Below are positions 1-10,181 of a stretch of DNA of 64,000 nucleotides, piece by piece. Each line of letters starts with the position of its first letter. Within the stretch, counting starts at the first letter, position 1. The notes under the pieces were generated by a model. That model searched no databases and was not told the DNA's origin. It saw only the letters and a list, made by a program, of their open reading frames with translations. This stretch comes from Tetramitus jugosus (lineage: Eukaryota; Heterolobosea; Eutetramitea; Acrasida; Vahlkampfiidae): the NCBI GenBank assembly GCA_937625935.1, contig OW569388.1:186001-250000 (forward strand), written 5' to 3'. The translations under genes were made by a program, and so were the position numbers.

Positions 1-2693
1 ACAAATTTAATGGAAGTTTCCGATTGAAGGAACTATGTGGAGAGAAGGTAAAGCGAAAGAGAATACCGCTTGATGTTGATAATGTGCTCATGAGAGGTAG
101 CATTTTGAAGAACACAAGATATATTTATGGAGCTGTGATATATGTAGGACAAGATACGAGACTATTCAAGAACTTGAAGAAGCCAAAGGCCAGAATGTCA
201 TTGCTTGATAAGCGATTGAATATGTTGCTATGTTTCCTCGTTCTTCTACAACAAGCCATTTGTGGTTTGTACGTTGGATTGGCTTCCTTCTTCCAAAACA
301 GAACCACTCGTTTCAGTTTCTACATGAACAATATTCTACCTGGTCGTACCTCGTTTGAGTATGTTGTCAGAAATTGGATGACCTATTTCATTCTGTTGAA
401 TCTCGTTATTCCCATGTCTTTATTCGTTGGATTAGAGTTTGTGAAAGCATTCCAAGCAAAGCTAATGGAGGCTGATGATGAAATGAAAATAGTTGACGAT
501 AGAGGTGAAACGATATCCATGATTGCGAAAACTTCTAATTTGAATCAGGAACTGTCCCAGATTGATGTCATTTTTTCTGATAAGACAGGAACACTTACGG
601 AGAATCTGATGGAGTACAAGCAGTGTTGGGTCGATGGTACTTACTTTGGAGAGGACAAGGGAATGCTGTCGTGGATGATGAAGCACCCAAAGGTGAAACC
701 GGTCAATGATCGAACAGATCCCATCGGTTATCACATGTACATGATTCATGAATTCTTGTTAGGTATTGTGTTGAATCATACCATTATTCCTGAACGATCA
801 GACGAAGGTGAAATTTTGTTTGAAGGCCCAAGTCCTGATGAAATTGCTCTCATTTCTTGTGCCAAACAAAATGGATACTTGTTGGTTCAACGAACGACTT
901 CTGGATTGGAGATTGCGATCAATGGCACATCATACTTTTATGAGATTCTAGTCAGCTTGGCGTTTACGTCTGACAGAAAGCGAATGTCAGTCATTACACG
1001 ATCCCCAGAAGGCAGGATTGTTCTTTACTCCAAAGGTGCCGACAATATCATGTTTGCCCGATCGATTATATCAAGCACTGACAAATCAGATATTGAAAGA
1101 GCATTGGATGTTTTTTCCCAGTCTGGGTTACGTACGTTGGTCATTTGTAGAAAAGAACTATCAGTCAGAGAGTATGAAGTGTGGTCAAGGCAATACCAAA
1201 AGGCAACTATTTCAACAAAGCAGAATAAGGATGATTTGATTGAGGAGTTGTCAAGTGCCATCGAACAAGGATTTGAGGTACTCGGTGCCACTGCTATTGA
1301 AGATAAACTTCAACAGGGAGTACCAGAAGCTATCGAGTTTTTGAGAAGAGCTGGATTCCAAATCTGGGTGTTGACTGGCGACAAGCCAGAAACAGCCAGA
1401 AATATTGCATATACTGCAAATGTGATCCAGAAGCACTCAATTGAAATTCGAATCCAGGAGTCACAATCCAGAAAGCATTGCAAAAAGAAGTTGATGATTG
1501 CTTGGACATTCTTGGAAGAAAACAAGAAGAAGAATGTTGATTATGCATTATTGATCGATGCTCAGTCTCTCAATTTCATCTTAGGACAGAAAAAGATTGA
1601 GGATAAGTTACTGCAAATTATCACGTATTGCAAAACGGCCGTATGTTGTCGTTTGACTGCTTTGCAAAAATCCCAAATTGTTCAGCTCGTTGAAAGACGA
1701 TGTAATAAGAAGGGATTGGGTATTGGTGATGGTGTGAATGATGTCTCGATGATTCAAGCTGCCACTGTAGGTGTAGGTATCATTGGTCGTGAGGGATCGC
1801 AAGCTGCTAGAGCATCGGATTACGCAATTCCGAGGTTCAAACATTTGGTGAGACTTCTCGCCGTCCATGGACGATACTCATATATCAGAAACAGTGATTA
1901 CCTTCATCTTTCCTTCTATAAGAACATGATCGTGGTGTACTCGCAATTGTTGTACGCTATCTTTGCTGGATTTACTGCTCAAACATTGTTTGAGTCATGG
2001 ATCTTATCTCTCTACAACACCATTTTCACCTTTTTGCCACCAATGATTTCTGGCATCTTTGAGAAGGATTTGCCTGAGGATATCTTGCTAGCTAATCCAG
2101 AACTTTACAAGGAAAACAAGAATGATGCCTTGTTTAACAAGAAGACGTTGATTATTTGGTTCGTGACGCCTCTCGTCCATTCAGCCATCATCTTCTTTGG
2201 AACATATGCAATGTCCAATAGTTTTGTTCTCGGCAAGACACAAGATGATTTATGGTCCTTTGGTACGATATGTATGACAACGGCGATTACTGTAATCATG
2301 ATTAGACACTCGATGGAACTCAAAAATTGGACAATCATTACGCATGCTGTCGTTTGGGCAAGTTGGGCATCCTATATCATATTCATTGTGTTGTACACGT
2401 TGATTCCACAATTAGGAATTTTAGGCAAGACTACGTACTACTGGACAGCTCTGGAATACTTCAAGTCACCAAAGGCTTTATTGATCACTTTGTTGCTCGT
2501 CGTCGCATGTATCACACCAGATTTTACTTTCAAGTTCATCAAGAGATATCTATTTCCTTCTGATTGGGAAGTGGTTTTACTACGTAATCGACTTCGATTA
2601 GGTTGTGGTTGTGGCAAGAATGACACACGTGATGATCCTGCTTCTAAAAAGAACAAGAGATCCAGTACACTTGCAGTGGAGGCAAACACGTGA
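1..2693 (+). CDS. P4-type ATPase (phospholipid flippase), 5' partial
   Basis: P4-ATPases use ATP to move aminophospholipids from the outer to the cytosolic leaflet. The frame is open to the first base of the window, so the N-terminus (M1-M2 and most of the actuator domain) lies upstream. Seen in order: end of the actuator region (LRG-type stretch RGSILKNT followed by GAVIYVGQDT), helices M3-M4, the phosphorylation motif DKTGTLTEN with the Asp codon at nt 579, the nucleotide-binding domain (FEGPSPDE, then SKGADNIMF, then VLTGDKPETA), the hinge GDGVNDVSMIQ, and the flippase-type M5-M10 block containing SLYNTIFTFLPP. The hinge has GDGVND where GDGAND is usual. The C-terminal tail is short and charged. 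Convergent with the next gene, about 50 bp away. A complete family member is about 1100-1300 residues, so roughly a quarter to a third is missing. Confidence 0.93.
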   Translation, partial: KFNGSFRLKELCGEKVKRKRIPLDVDNVLMRGSILKNTRYIYGAVIYVGQDTRLFKNLKKPKARMSLLDKRLNMLLCFLVLLQQAICGLYVGLASFFQNRTTRFSFYMNNILPGRTSFEYVVRNWMTYFILLNLVIPMSLFVGLEFVKAFQAKLMEADDEMKIVDDRGETISMIAKTSNLNQELSQIDVIFSDKTGTLTENLMEYKQCWVDGTYFGEDKGMLSWMMKHPKVKPVNDRTDPIGYHMYMIHEFLLGIVLNHTIIPERSDEGEILFEGPSPDEIALISCAKQNGYLLVQRTTSGLEIAINGTSYFYEILVSLAFTSDRKRMSVITRSPEGRIVLYSKGADNIMFARSIISSTDKSDIERALDVFSQSGLRTLVICRKELSVREYEVWSRQYQKATISTKQNKDDLIEELSSAIEQGFEVLGATAIEDKLQQGVPEAIEFLRRAGFQIWVLTGDKPETARNIAYTANVIQKHSIEIRIQESQSRKHCKKKLMIAWTFLEENKKKNVDYALLIDAQSLNFILGQKKIEDKLLQIITYCKTAVCCRLTALQKSQIVQLVERRCNKKGLGIGDGVNDVSMIQAATVGVGIIGREGSQAARASDYAIPRFKHLVRLLAVHGRYSYIRNSDYLHLSFYKNMIVVYSQLLYAIFAGFTAQTLFESWILSLYNTIFTFLPPMISGIFEKDLPEDILLANPELYKENKNDALFNKKTLIIWFVTPLVHSAIIFFGTYAMSNSFVLGKTQDDLWSFGTICMTTAITVIMIRHSMELKNWTIITHAVVWASWASYIIFIVLYTLIPQLGILGKTTYYWTALEYFKSPKALLITLLLVVACITPDFTFKFIKRYLFPSDWEVVLLRNRLRLGCGCGKNDTRDDPASKKNKRSSTLAVEANT

Positions 2694-2743
2694 GTCATTA
2701 ATGTTATGCATATGAGATAAATATTCTGTTCGTATTGTAATAA

Positions 2744-4483
2744 TTATTGGTTTCTTATTGGTGCGTCCATCTCTCTATCAAATCGAGTATAACTATCGTC
2801 GTTAAGGCTGTGGGTCCTCCTCTTGTAAATCTTTCGACATGATTGAACGACTTTTTCCAAACAAGGGAATGTTTCCGTCACCTTGTTAAAATCGAATAAT
2901 TGGTACATCATTGCCAGAGCAACCAGCAACACCGTATAATCCAAGAGCGGGAAGTTAAACAACCTATAACTGATACCAAAGTGCACCTTGCGTCCCGTAA
3001 ATTCAATAATCACAAACAACATTTGAAGTGCAATCAGCAACAGTAGCACGACTTGGATAATCATAAATCGAGTGAACTTGAGCTCGAAAATGGTCAACCT
3101 CTGCGCCTTGCGAATTCTGAGGAACAGTTTTGTTCCATAGATCACAAAACCAAGTGCAAACAGTATCATGTTGGTCAAAACGAGAGGGAAGAACACATAG
3201 TTGAGCACACCCTTCTTTCTTGCTTGAATGCTGACCATGTGAGCAATTGGGAATGCAATAAATACAACGAAAAATACATAGACCGACGCAAGCAAAACCT
3301 TAACTAGAACAGGCAATCCAGATTGATTCAAACTGTCTGCCTTGTACAACACCTTCAACCACAGAGTAAACAGTGTAAACATGCTGATGAACAAGGATAG
3401 CAAAGCAGTAGCTCTGAATACTCCATCTCCAATCTTGTGCCTTGCCATGAACATGTTCTCATAGGGAATTGCCATGATGGACTCCAATCCGAGTAACAAC
3501 AGAGCAACGAGCAAGAAAATAGCCATGCCCAACCGAAGAGACACCAATTGACTTACTGCTTCCTTAGTTTCATCCCTGCGCTTGATGGCAGCTCTTATGT
3601 GACTAATAATCGTTGGAATGATAAATCCAAGGAGCAAAACAAGTGACATGATCGTACAGAGTATAAACATGATGAATGGCTGCACAAACTGGGACCAAGG
3701 CACAATAAACATGCTATAGCCATCACACTTGAACCCATAGAGCTTTGATTTTTGACAGGCACAGATGTATGGATTGGTTGGTTCACTCTTCACAAGCCTG
3801 GAGAAAATGAGAGGATAACCGTCTTGGAACTTTTCATTGTTGCTACAGAAGCTTGTGCTTGGGAATTGGAAGCTTGGACAGGATCCATTCGCCACTCGTA
3901 GATGGAACTCTTCAAACTCGGAGCGCGCGCAATACTGGCAAAAATTCAAAACGCGCGAATGCAGCTTGGTGTTGTTGGCGGCAGTTTCGGCCATGTCGCA
4001 GAAATATTCTGTGCACGAAGTGGCGTTCAACTGAACAAATAGCTCTAGTTGATTCAATGGGCCACAAATTTCTTCGTATGGCGTGTCCAACAAGTACCTA
4101 TAGCTTACATACTTGGGAAAGGTCTTAATGACTGGAATTCTGTCTTCCACAAGTGTGCGAACAGATTTGCACTCAATTGCGCTGTAATCTTTTTTTGGCG
4201 CCAAACCGGAAAATTGGACCAAACGACAGCCGGAGCTCCACCAATTGATAGAATTGATGTTCTTGTGTGTGACTACAACTACTCCAACGGTCGACTCTTC
4301 AGTCGCAGAGTGAACACCTCTTATCAAAAGGCAACAGCTAAACCACAAAAATATCAACGCAAACATTGCCATGGTTGGCACATGGTATCGTGTCACAAAA
4401 GAACTCACCATTTTGATGTTGTTGGTTTTTTCACTCTTTTTCTTCCTGTTCGGAATTTTTGTTACCAAAATCTTCCCCGCCAT
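2744..4483 (-). CDS. Seven-helix membrane protein with Cys-rich ectodomain
   Basis: I do not recognise the family by name. Predicted 579 residues from the first ATG; a second in-frame Met about 24 codons later (MVSSFVTRYH) could be the real start. After a basic N-terminus there is a hydrophobic stretch (ALIFLWFSCCLLI) that looks like a signal peptide or signal anchor, then about 210 residues rich in Cys with several N-glycosylation sequons (NATS, NNTK, NGSC), then seven hydrophobic segments separated by short loops and a basic C-terminal tail. The layout resembles a GPCR-like receptor with an extracellular Cys-rich domain (compare Frizzled or TOM1/TOM3-type proteins), but I see no diagnostic motif for any of these. 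Convergent with the flippase gene. Confidence 0.8.
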   Translation of the reverse strand: MAGKILVTKIPNRKKKSEKTNNIKMVSSFVTRYHVPTMAMFALIFLWFSCCLLIRGVHSATEESTVGVVVVTHKNINSINWWSSGCRLVQFSGLAPKKDYSAIECKSVRTLVEDRIPVIKTFPKYVSYRYLLDTPYEEICGPLNQLELFVQLNATSCTEYFCDMAETAANNTKLHSRVLNFCQYCARSEFEEFHLRVANGSCPSFQFPSTSFCSNNEKFQDGYPLIFSRLVKSEPTNPYICACQKSKLYGFKCDGYSMFIVPWSQFVQPFIMFILCTIMSLVLLLGFIIPTIISHIRAAIKRRDETKEAVSQLVSLRLGMAIFLLVALLLLGLESIMAIPYENMFMARHKIGDGVFRATALLSLFISMFTLFTLWLKVLYKADSLNQSGLPVLVKVLLASVYVFFVVFIAFPIAHMVSIQARKKGVLNYVFFPLVLTNMILFALGFVIYGTKLFLRIRKAQRLTIFELKFTRFMIIQVVLLLLIALQMLFVIIEFTGRKVHFGISYRLFNFPLLDYTVLLVALAMMYQLFDFNKVTETFPCLEKVVQSCRKIYKRRTHSLNDDSYTRFDREMDAPIRNQ

Positions 4484-4627
4484 TCCCCTCTCCAAGTTAG
4501 ATGCAAGTTGTCTGAGTAATTAGTTCATTTCACTGCACTACGTGTCTCATCACAATAAAGCATCCAATCACCACTCTTAATTAAATTCTGAAAGCTAGAA
4601 GTGCTTACAAACTTGTTTGTTTATTCG

Positions 4628-5086
4628 TCAGATCAAGATTCTGTAGGGCCTACATTGGCTCTCAGCTTCGTCATTCAAGTTTCCAGAAGCCTCAATTGAT
4701 CGTTCAGCTTTGCTCAGCTGTTTACGAAAGTATGCAATTTGATCCGGGAATTTTTGAATTCTTCGTCGAAGGAGACGAACTGCTTCTTCGTCTCTCTTCA
4801 ATGCAAGAAGGGCTTTGGTTTTTCGTTTCATAGCCCTCATGTGGTTTGGGTTAAACAAAAGAACTTTTTCAGCGTCTTCAAGCGAGCTATCCCATTGTCC
4901 AAGGCCAGCATAAGTCATGCTTCTGCTCACTAAAATATCGTTAGTCACATTCTTGTGCAGGTTATATTGCCGAGCAACAGAGAGAGCCAAGTTAAAAGAC
5001 AGAAGAGCTGCTTCAAAGTCATTGACTCTGACACTTTGACTGCCTTCTTCATGCAGGTGTCTCAAGAAGAAAAAAAGTGTCGTCAT
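4628..5086 (-). CDS. Small TPR protein
   Basis: 152 residues from the first ATG; the frame runs a little further upstream but only with a TTG. At least two tetratricopeptide-like helix pairs are visible: EEGSQ..ndFEAALLSFNLALSVA near the N-terminus, and MTYAGLGQWDSSLEDAEKVL followed by NPNHMRAMKRKTKALLAL in the middle. TPRs are protein-binding modules; no catalytic domain is present. The C-terminal third is basic and helical. It lies just downstream of the DUF4116 gene on the same strand with about 48 bp between them, so the two could share a transcript end region, but nothing links them functionally. Role unknown. Confidence 0.7.
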   Translation of the reverse strand: MTTLFFFLRHLHEEGSQSVRVNDFEAALLSFNLALSVARQYNLHKNVTNDILVSRSMTYAGLGQWDSSLEDAEKVLLFNPNHMRAMKRKTKALLALKRDEEAVRLLRRRIQKFPDQIAYFRKQLSKAERSIEASGNLNDEAESQCRPYRILI

Positions 5087-5133
5087 CTTGTTTCGCTGGA
5101 GTTCGTGTCTTAAGCGAAGTTTATTATCACAGT

Positions 5134-6783
5134 TCAATCTGTTTGTTGGGCAATTTCTGTGGTGAATTTGAGCAAATCCTTGTCTGTTTGCAGGAGGAGG
5201 GATGCACCTTTCAGTGCGTGAATATCTTTCTTCATGACATGATAAACCAAGTCCTTATCATTCCTATACTCTTCGGGTGCAAATTTAAGAGCAGAGGGAT
5301 TGTTGATTATTGCTTCTATTATAAATTCTCTGTGGCTAAATTTCTTGGGTATGTGTTTCAAAGCCTGGGCGTTTGTTGATATGGCTTGAATCAGAAAGTC
5401 CCAATCGTTCTGTAGAACATCTGCTGCACAGTCAAGTGCCTCACTGTTACTCTTCACAGCTTCTTGGACGATATCTTGATCTTCTCGAAGTTCTTCTGAA
5501 GCGAAGCGCAAGGCCATTCCGTTACTTGCAACTGCCACTTTGACTAGAGCCTTATTGTTTTGTAATGTCTTTGATGCGTGTGACAGCTCCATTCCATTGT
5601 TTCTCACAGCCAATCGCACCACTTCCTCATCGTCAATGAAGTGAGAGCAGACAGTTAATGGGCATCCACGCTCAACAGCTGTATATACCATGGCTTTATC
5701 TTGCTTCCATTCATCAGATGCATGCAAAAGTGCTCTTCCATCATTCTCTACGGCAGCTGTAACAATATCTTTATCACGCTTCATTGTTCTTGATGCCCAT
5801 TGCAATGAAAGCCCGTTATTTATGACGGCTACAAGTGCAATATTTTTGTTTCCTTTCAATTCGTCCGATGCATATTTCAATGCCATTCCATTGTTCTTGA
5901 CTGCTTCCATAACCACTCGTTCGTTATCTCTCAAGAAGATGGATCCATACTGGAGCACCATTCCATTGTTTTGTACTGTTGCCGTAACAACTCCATCTTT
6001 ACAATTACCAGAGGCGAACTGTAGAGCGCAGCAGTCATTCTTTGCGGCCTCTTGAACGATTTCTTCATTGTCCATCAGAGCCTTTGATGCATGTTGTAAA
6101 GCCAAGCCATTTTGTCGAACAGCAGCCAATACGACGTCGCTATCATTCTTCAATTCATCAGTCGCAAATTGAAGAGCGTGACCATTGCTCTGGACAGCTC
6201 TTATCACAAAGTCCTTCCGAGGTACAAGGCCCTTCAAATCAGGTACGTTAAAATGTTCTCCATAGTACTTTGACAAGGCCTCCAGAGCCATTCCATTTGC
6301 AGTCAATGCAGCCATAATTACATTTGTATCTCCTCTTAGTTCGTTTCCGACACACTTTAGGGCCATTCCATTGTTTTCCACTGCTGTTGTTACAACTTCC
6401 CGATCTGCCTTCAGTTCATTCGAAGCATATTTTAGTGCCATTCCATTGTTTCCTACAGCAGCCAATACTATATCCTTGTGCTGCACTGTACCCTTCAAAT
6501 GACGAGGCACAAAGCATCGTTCCCCGTACAATTTCGCAACAGATTCAAGCACCATTCCATTCTGCTTGACAGCCGCAATCACAACATCCTTATCTTCAAT
6601 AAATTTCTCTGCTGCATAGTGCAATGCCATTCCATTCTGTCTCACTGCATTCAAAACAACTTGCTTGTCTGATTTTAGTTCATTGGATGCATACTTTAGT
6701 GAGAGACCATTGAGTTCAACAACCTTGAGTACAAAGTCTCTGTTTTCAGTGAGTTCCAAGGGAGAATATTGAGTCAGTTCCAT
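5134..6783 (-). CDS. DUF4116 repeat protein
   Basis: 549 residues from the first ATG (MELTQYSP). The whole protein is built of about a dozen repeats of roughly 35-49 residues with the pattern D-x2-VV-x2-AV-x2-NG-x2-L-x2-AS-x2-L-x-x-D, which is the DUF4116 signature (Pfam family of unknown function, often amplified in amoebae, slime moulds and some giant-virus and bacterial genomes). Each repeat is predicted to be two short helices, giving an alpha-solenoid, so a binding scaffold is the likely role. Two repeats carry an insertion of about 15 residues with a YGE..F/C.VP motif. No signal peptide or membrane segment. It is divergently transcribed from the PP5 gene with about 285 bp between start codons. 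Confidence 0.85.
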   Translation of the reverse strand: MELTQYSPLELTENRDFVLKVVELNGLSLKYASNELKSDKQVVLNAVRQNGMALHYAAEKFIEDKDVVIAAVKQNGMVLESVAKLYGERCFVPRHLKGTVQHKDIVLAAVGNNGMALKYASNELKADREVVTTAVENNGMALKCVGNELRGDTNVIMAALTANGMALEALSKYYGEHFNVPDLKGLVPRKDFVIRAVQSNGHALQFATDELKNDSDVVLAAVRQNGLALQHASKALMDNEEIVQEAAKNDCCALQFASGNCKDGVVTATVQNNGMVLQYGSIFLRDNERVVMEAVKNNGMALKYASDELKGNKNIALVAVINNGLSLQWASRTMKRDKDIVTAAVENDGRALLHASDEWKQDKAMVYTAVERGCPLTVCSHFIDDEEVVRLAVRNNGMELSHASKTLQNNKALVKVAVASNGMALRFASEELREDQDIVQEAVKSNSEALDCAADVLQNDWDFLIQAISTNAQALKHIPKKFSHREFIIEAIINNPSALKFAPEEYRNDKDLVYHVMKKDIHALKGASLLLQTDKDLLKFTTEIAQQTD

Positions 6784-7067
6784 GGTTTTTACTTGTATTT
6801 GAGATGATGAATGGTACGACAATGTACGTTGGTTGCTTTTCTATTTCGTTGTGTGATGGCTTGAGGTTGGATGTTCCAATGCTTCGTCTCCAGTTCCTCG
6901 TTTTTTTGGAAGAAAAAAATTTCTGAGATTAAAAACGCGCCAATATTTTCTCCGTTGAAAATCAGATTTCCGCGAATCAAAAAGAAATTCACACGCCGAA
7001 AATCACCAACAACAAAACAACAAAACAACGACATCAGCTCAGTACCACAACAACATCAACTCAAAAA

Positions 7068-8534
7068 ATGACACTGTCACCAAACGAACAAGCTGAACAA
7101 TACAAAAACGACGGAAATCAATGTTTCAAAGAAAAAAAATATGAACAAGCAGTCGATTGCTACACCAAGGCCATTGAAATCCTACCCACCACCATTTACT
7201 ATTGCAATCGAGCACTCAATCACACACACTTGGAAAATTATGGTTCAGCACTCTCTGATGCCAATGAAGCCATCAAACTCGACCCTTCCAATCCAAAAGC
7301 ATACTATCGCAGAGGAACAGCCAATTTGGCACTATCGAAATATCAGGAAGCTTTGAATGATTTTCAAAAAGTGGTTCAGTTGCATCCAACAGACAAGGTT
7401 GCCAAAACAAAAGTTTCACTTTGTAAACAAGAAATTCGCGCCATTCAATTTTTGAAGGCGATTGAGAGTGAAGAATCGGCGCCATTGTCAGAAACGTTGG
7501 AATGGTGGTCGATTGCCATCAATTCGGACTATGATGGAATGAGAATGGAGTCATTGTCGAATGTTGAGAATGAGAGAGAGTTGAACAATGTGGAGATTTC
7601 AATGGAATTTGTGGAGGATTTGGTAGAGCGATTCAAATCTCAAAAAAAGATTCATTACAAGTATGCATTGATCATCTTGTTGAAGGCTGTTCGATTGCTC
7701 AAGGACATTCCTTCACTGTATCACGTGTCTGTTGACACTGAAAAACACATTACAGTGTGTGGTGATACTCATGGTCAATTCTTTGACTTGTTGCACATTT
7801 TCAATCTGAATGGTATGCCATCGGAAGACAATCCATATCTGTTCAATGGAGACTTTGTCGATCGAGGATCATTCTCTTGTGAAATCATTTTGACACTCTT
7901 GGCATTCAAGGTTGCTTGTCCATCGAGTATTCACTTGACGAGAGGAAATCATGAATCACGTGAATTGAATAGAGCGTACGGATTCGAAGGAGAAGTCAAG
8001 GCAAAGTACAATGATACACTGTATGAACTGTTCCAGGAAGTGTTCAACTGGTTACCATTGAGTGCTGTGATTAACAATAAGGTAATGGTTGTACATGGTG
8101 GTATTCCTGAGAAGGATGGTGTTACTCTGGCCGATATTCAAAAGATTGATCGGAACTGTGCCATTCCATCTGATGGTATCATGTGTGATATGCTGTGGGC
8201 TGATCCACAAAAAGCACCAGGCAAGGGCGTAAACAAGAGAGGCGTGAGTTACACCTTCGGACCTGATCACACAAAGAAATTCTTGGACAACAACGGACTA
8301 CAAATGGTTGTGAGATCACATGAGGTCAAGATGGGCGGATATGAGGAAGAGGCAGACGGTCGTCTCGTGACTCTCTTCTCTGCTCCAAACTATTGTGACT
8401 CTGTTGGAAACAAGGGTGCATTCATAAGATTCAATGGAGGCGACATGAAGCCAAACTATATTCAATTCACTGCTGTGTCACATCCAAATGTGAAGCCAAT
8501 GGCCTATTCAAACTCGCTATTCAATCAGATTTAA
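7068..8534 (+). CDS. PPP5: Serine/threonine protein phosphatase 5
   Basis: 488 residues, close to the length of animal and plant PP5 (about 480-540). Residues 1-120 form three TPR repeats (EQYKNDGNQCFKEKKYEQA, then YCNRALNHTHLENYGSAL, then AYYRRGTANLALSKYQEAL), the Hsp90-binding and autoinhibitory module. The catalytic PPP domain follows with all metal-binding motifs: GDTHGQ, GDFVDRG, RGNHE, and HGG, and the SAPNYCD stretch near the end. The tail KPMAYSNSLF matches the PP5-specific C-terminal helix that packs on the TPR domain. The TPR-PPP order is unique to PP5, so the call is firm. PP5 dephosphorylates kinases and receptors in Hsp90 complexes in cytosol and nucleus and is activated by arachidonate or Hsp90. 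The start is the first ATG and sits in an A-rich leader. Confidence 0.96.
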   Translation: MTLSPNEQAEQYKNDGNQCFKEKKYEQAVDCYTKAIEILPTTIYYCNRALNHTHLENYGSALSDANEAIKLDPSNPKAYYRRGTANLALSKYQEALNDFQKVVQLHPTDKVAKTKVSLCKQEIRAIQFLKAIESEESAPLSETLEWWSIAINSDYDGMRMESLSNVENERELNNVEISMEFVEDLVERFKSQKKIHYKYALIILLKAVRLLKDIPSLYHVSVDTEKHITVCGDTHGQFFDLLHIFNLNGMPSEDNPYLFNGDFVDRGSFSCEIILTLLAFKVACPSSIHLTRGNHESRELNRAYGFEGEVKAKYNDTLYELFQEVFNWLPLSAVINNKVMVVHGGIPEKDGVTLADIQKIDRNCAIPSDGIMCDMLWADPQKAPGKGVNKRGVSYTFGPDHTKKFLDNNGLQMVVRSHEVKMGGYEEEADGRLVTLFSAPNYCDSVGNKGAFIRFNGGDMKPNYIQFTAVSHPNVKPMAYSNSLFNQI

Positions 8535-9130
8535 GGTAGGATACCCCACGAAGTTTCAGCCAACATTTCGGACCTGAAGCGGTTGCTCCTACACAATCAC
8601 CGTTGTCACCTCCGTTTTGATGTGGTTGAAAGCGCATGGCGCAGTTTGGGACAAGAAGAAGGCTGAAGAGAGCCTTCGAGAGCCGGAAATCAATCGATCA
8701 TCGACTTCAAGAGAAGAAAAATTCATCATAGTTGGCGAATAAAGGTAATTTCGTGCAAAACCAATGGAGGCACATCCATTTTGAAACTTCTTGCTATGAA
8801 CATTGAGTTCGGAGTTCGGGCTCAAACTCTTTCTCATAGACCATTCTCCTCAAGACTTCCAAGGTTGACTACTTGCAGCCGAAGCAGTCAGAACGAGGGA
8901 ATTTTCAAATTTCCTTCTTTCTTTCGAATACATCAAGGCCAAGTCAATCTCTTCTGCAGTGACTCTGAAGTACACTCTCAATCAAAAGGCAGAGGCACCT
9001 TAAGCTGGTAGTAAAGACTTGGCAGTAGCCTGAGCAATGAGTATTGGACATGGTTCGTTTTTATTGATGTTTATTATTATTTCATTTGATACCTACCTGT
9101 AGATGGTACGTAACGGTCAGTCTCTGCAGT
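8535..9130. other. Intergenic stretch, no gene supported
   Basis: About 600 bp between PP5 and the F-box gene on the other strand. Reading on past the PP5 stop in the same frame gives 43 more sense codons ending at the TGA near 8663, with plausible helical composition, but a run of that length is not improbable by chance. Other frames are short and lack recognisable domains. No tRNA, hairpin or repeat was found. Confidence 0.5.
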
Positions 9131-10054
9131 TTAACTTGCTTCGAAGAAGCGATGCTCCTCGAGCCCATTGTCAAAAAAGCAGAATTGCTCTAAAAAGCTT
9201 TCAACTTGACTGATCGACGGTTTGTCAGGATCATCTTCATCAATCTGAAGTAGACTGAAAAGTCGCTTCACAGTTTCCTTGTTTGCTGCGAATGTCGAGG
9301 TATCATTGGAAGCCAAAAAATTGAACTGGTTATCAAACCCAACTTGGGGAATTTCACGGTATTCATTTCCACCTAAAGGATTGACGACATCATCATAACT
9401 CATTCCCACAGAATGTTCCCGAAACAGGTGATCCAGAAAAGTAGCTGAAACGTTAAAGACGTAGCAACGCTGGCCCTCCCAATCATGAGTAATGTTCTTT
9501 TGAATGAAATTGTAGATGATGCTATCATGCATGAACGCAATGTACTTGTTAACAACCTCACTTTTTGTTAAATTAATATCGTACACTTCTGCCAGAAGTT
9601 TCATTTGATTAGAAGCTAGTTCAATCTCACTTGTACTCCGTTCCTCAGTTCCAGACTTCTTAAATTCTCGCGTAGCATTCAGGAGTCGAATGGCATAGCC
9701 ATCGTCCCTCTCAAAGCGACCAATCACAAGCTTTTTCCAATACTCTTTCTGATGAATATCCAGTTTGGCCACCTCTGTCTTGCTTCTCTTGTTTTTTGAC
9801 TGTTTAGTGGTACGCTTTGTCCTCTTTCCAGATGCTGTCTTCTTCTTTTCTATCTCTTCGTTCTCATCCTCATCAGCATTTGCTCTTGTGACCTCCTTCT
9901 CTGCAGTTTCGAGCTTTGTCAGGAACTCGTTCATGGATGGCCAGTTGAGTCTGGCCACAGTTTTCCAAGTCAAGAGTGTTTCTGTTGTGGAGTACCAGTC
10001 CTTGTTCAATAGAGTAGCTCTGGAGTAAATGTCACCAATAGGTAAGAATTGCAA
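9131..10054 (-). CDS. F-box protein, 5' end unresolved
   Basis: The first residues are the second half of an F-box (LPIGDIYSRATLLNKDWYST). The first half (LESLDIHQIILQF) is encoded in the same frame upstream, up to about nt 10156 where a stop closes the frame, and no ATG occurs in between. So the true start must lie in an unseen 5' exon or the gene is damaged. After the F-box comes a Lys/Glu-rich, probably disordered and nuclear-targeting stretch (KRTKRTTKQSKNKRSK), then a helical region of about 180 residues that I do not recognise. F-box proteins usually deliver substrates to SCF ubiquitin ligases through SKP1. The gene is head to head with another F-box gene on the plus strand. Confidence 0.65.
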   Translation of the reverse strand: MQFLPIGDIYSRATLLNKDWYSTTETLLTWKTVARLNWPSMNEFLTKLETAEKEVTRANADEDENEEIEKKKTASGKRTKRTTKQSKNKRSKTEVAKLDIHQKEYWKKLVIGRFERDDGYAIRLLNATREFKKSGTEERSTSEIELASNQMKLLAEVYDINLTKSEVVNKYIAFMHDSIIYNFIQKNITHDWEGQRCYVFNVSATFLDHLFREHSVGMSYDDVVNPLGGNEYREIPQVGFDNQFNFLASNDTSTFAANKETVKRLFSLLQIDEDDPDKPSISQVESFLEQFCFFDNGLEEHRFFEAS

Positions 10055-10181
10055 GATGATTTGATGAATGTCTAGTGACTCAAGTTCTAGTTTTTTCAGG
10101 ATTTGTTGTTTACGAACATGCGAACATTGGATTTTGGAACTTGATGACTTCGTAGCTCACCAAAAAACTTCATACGCACAC

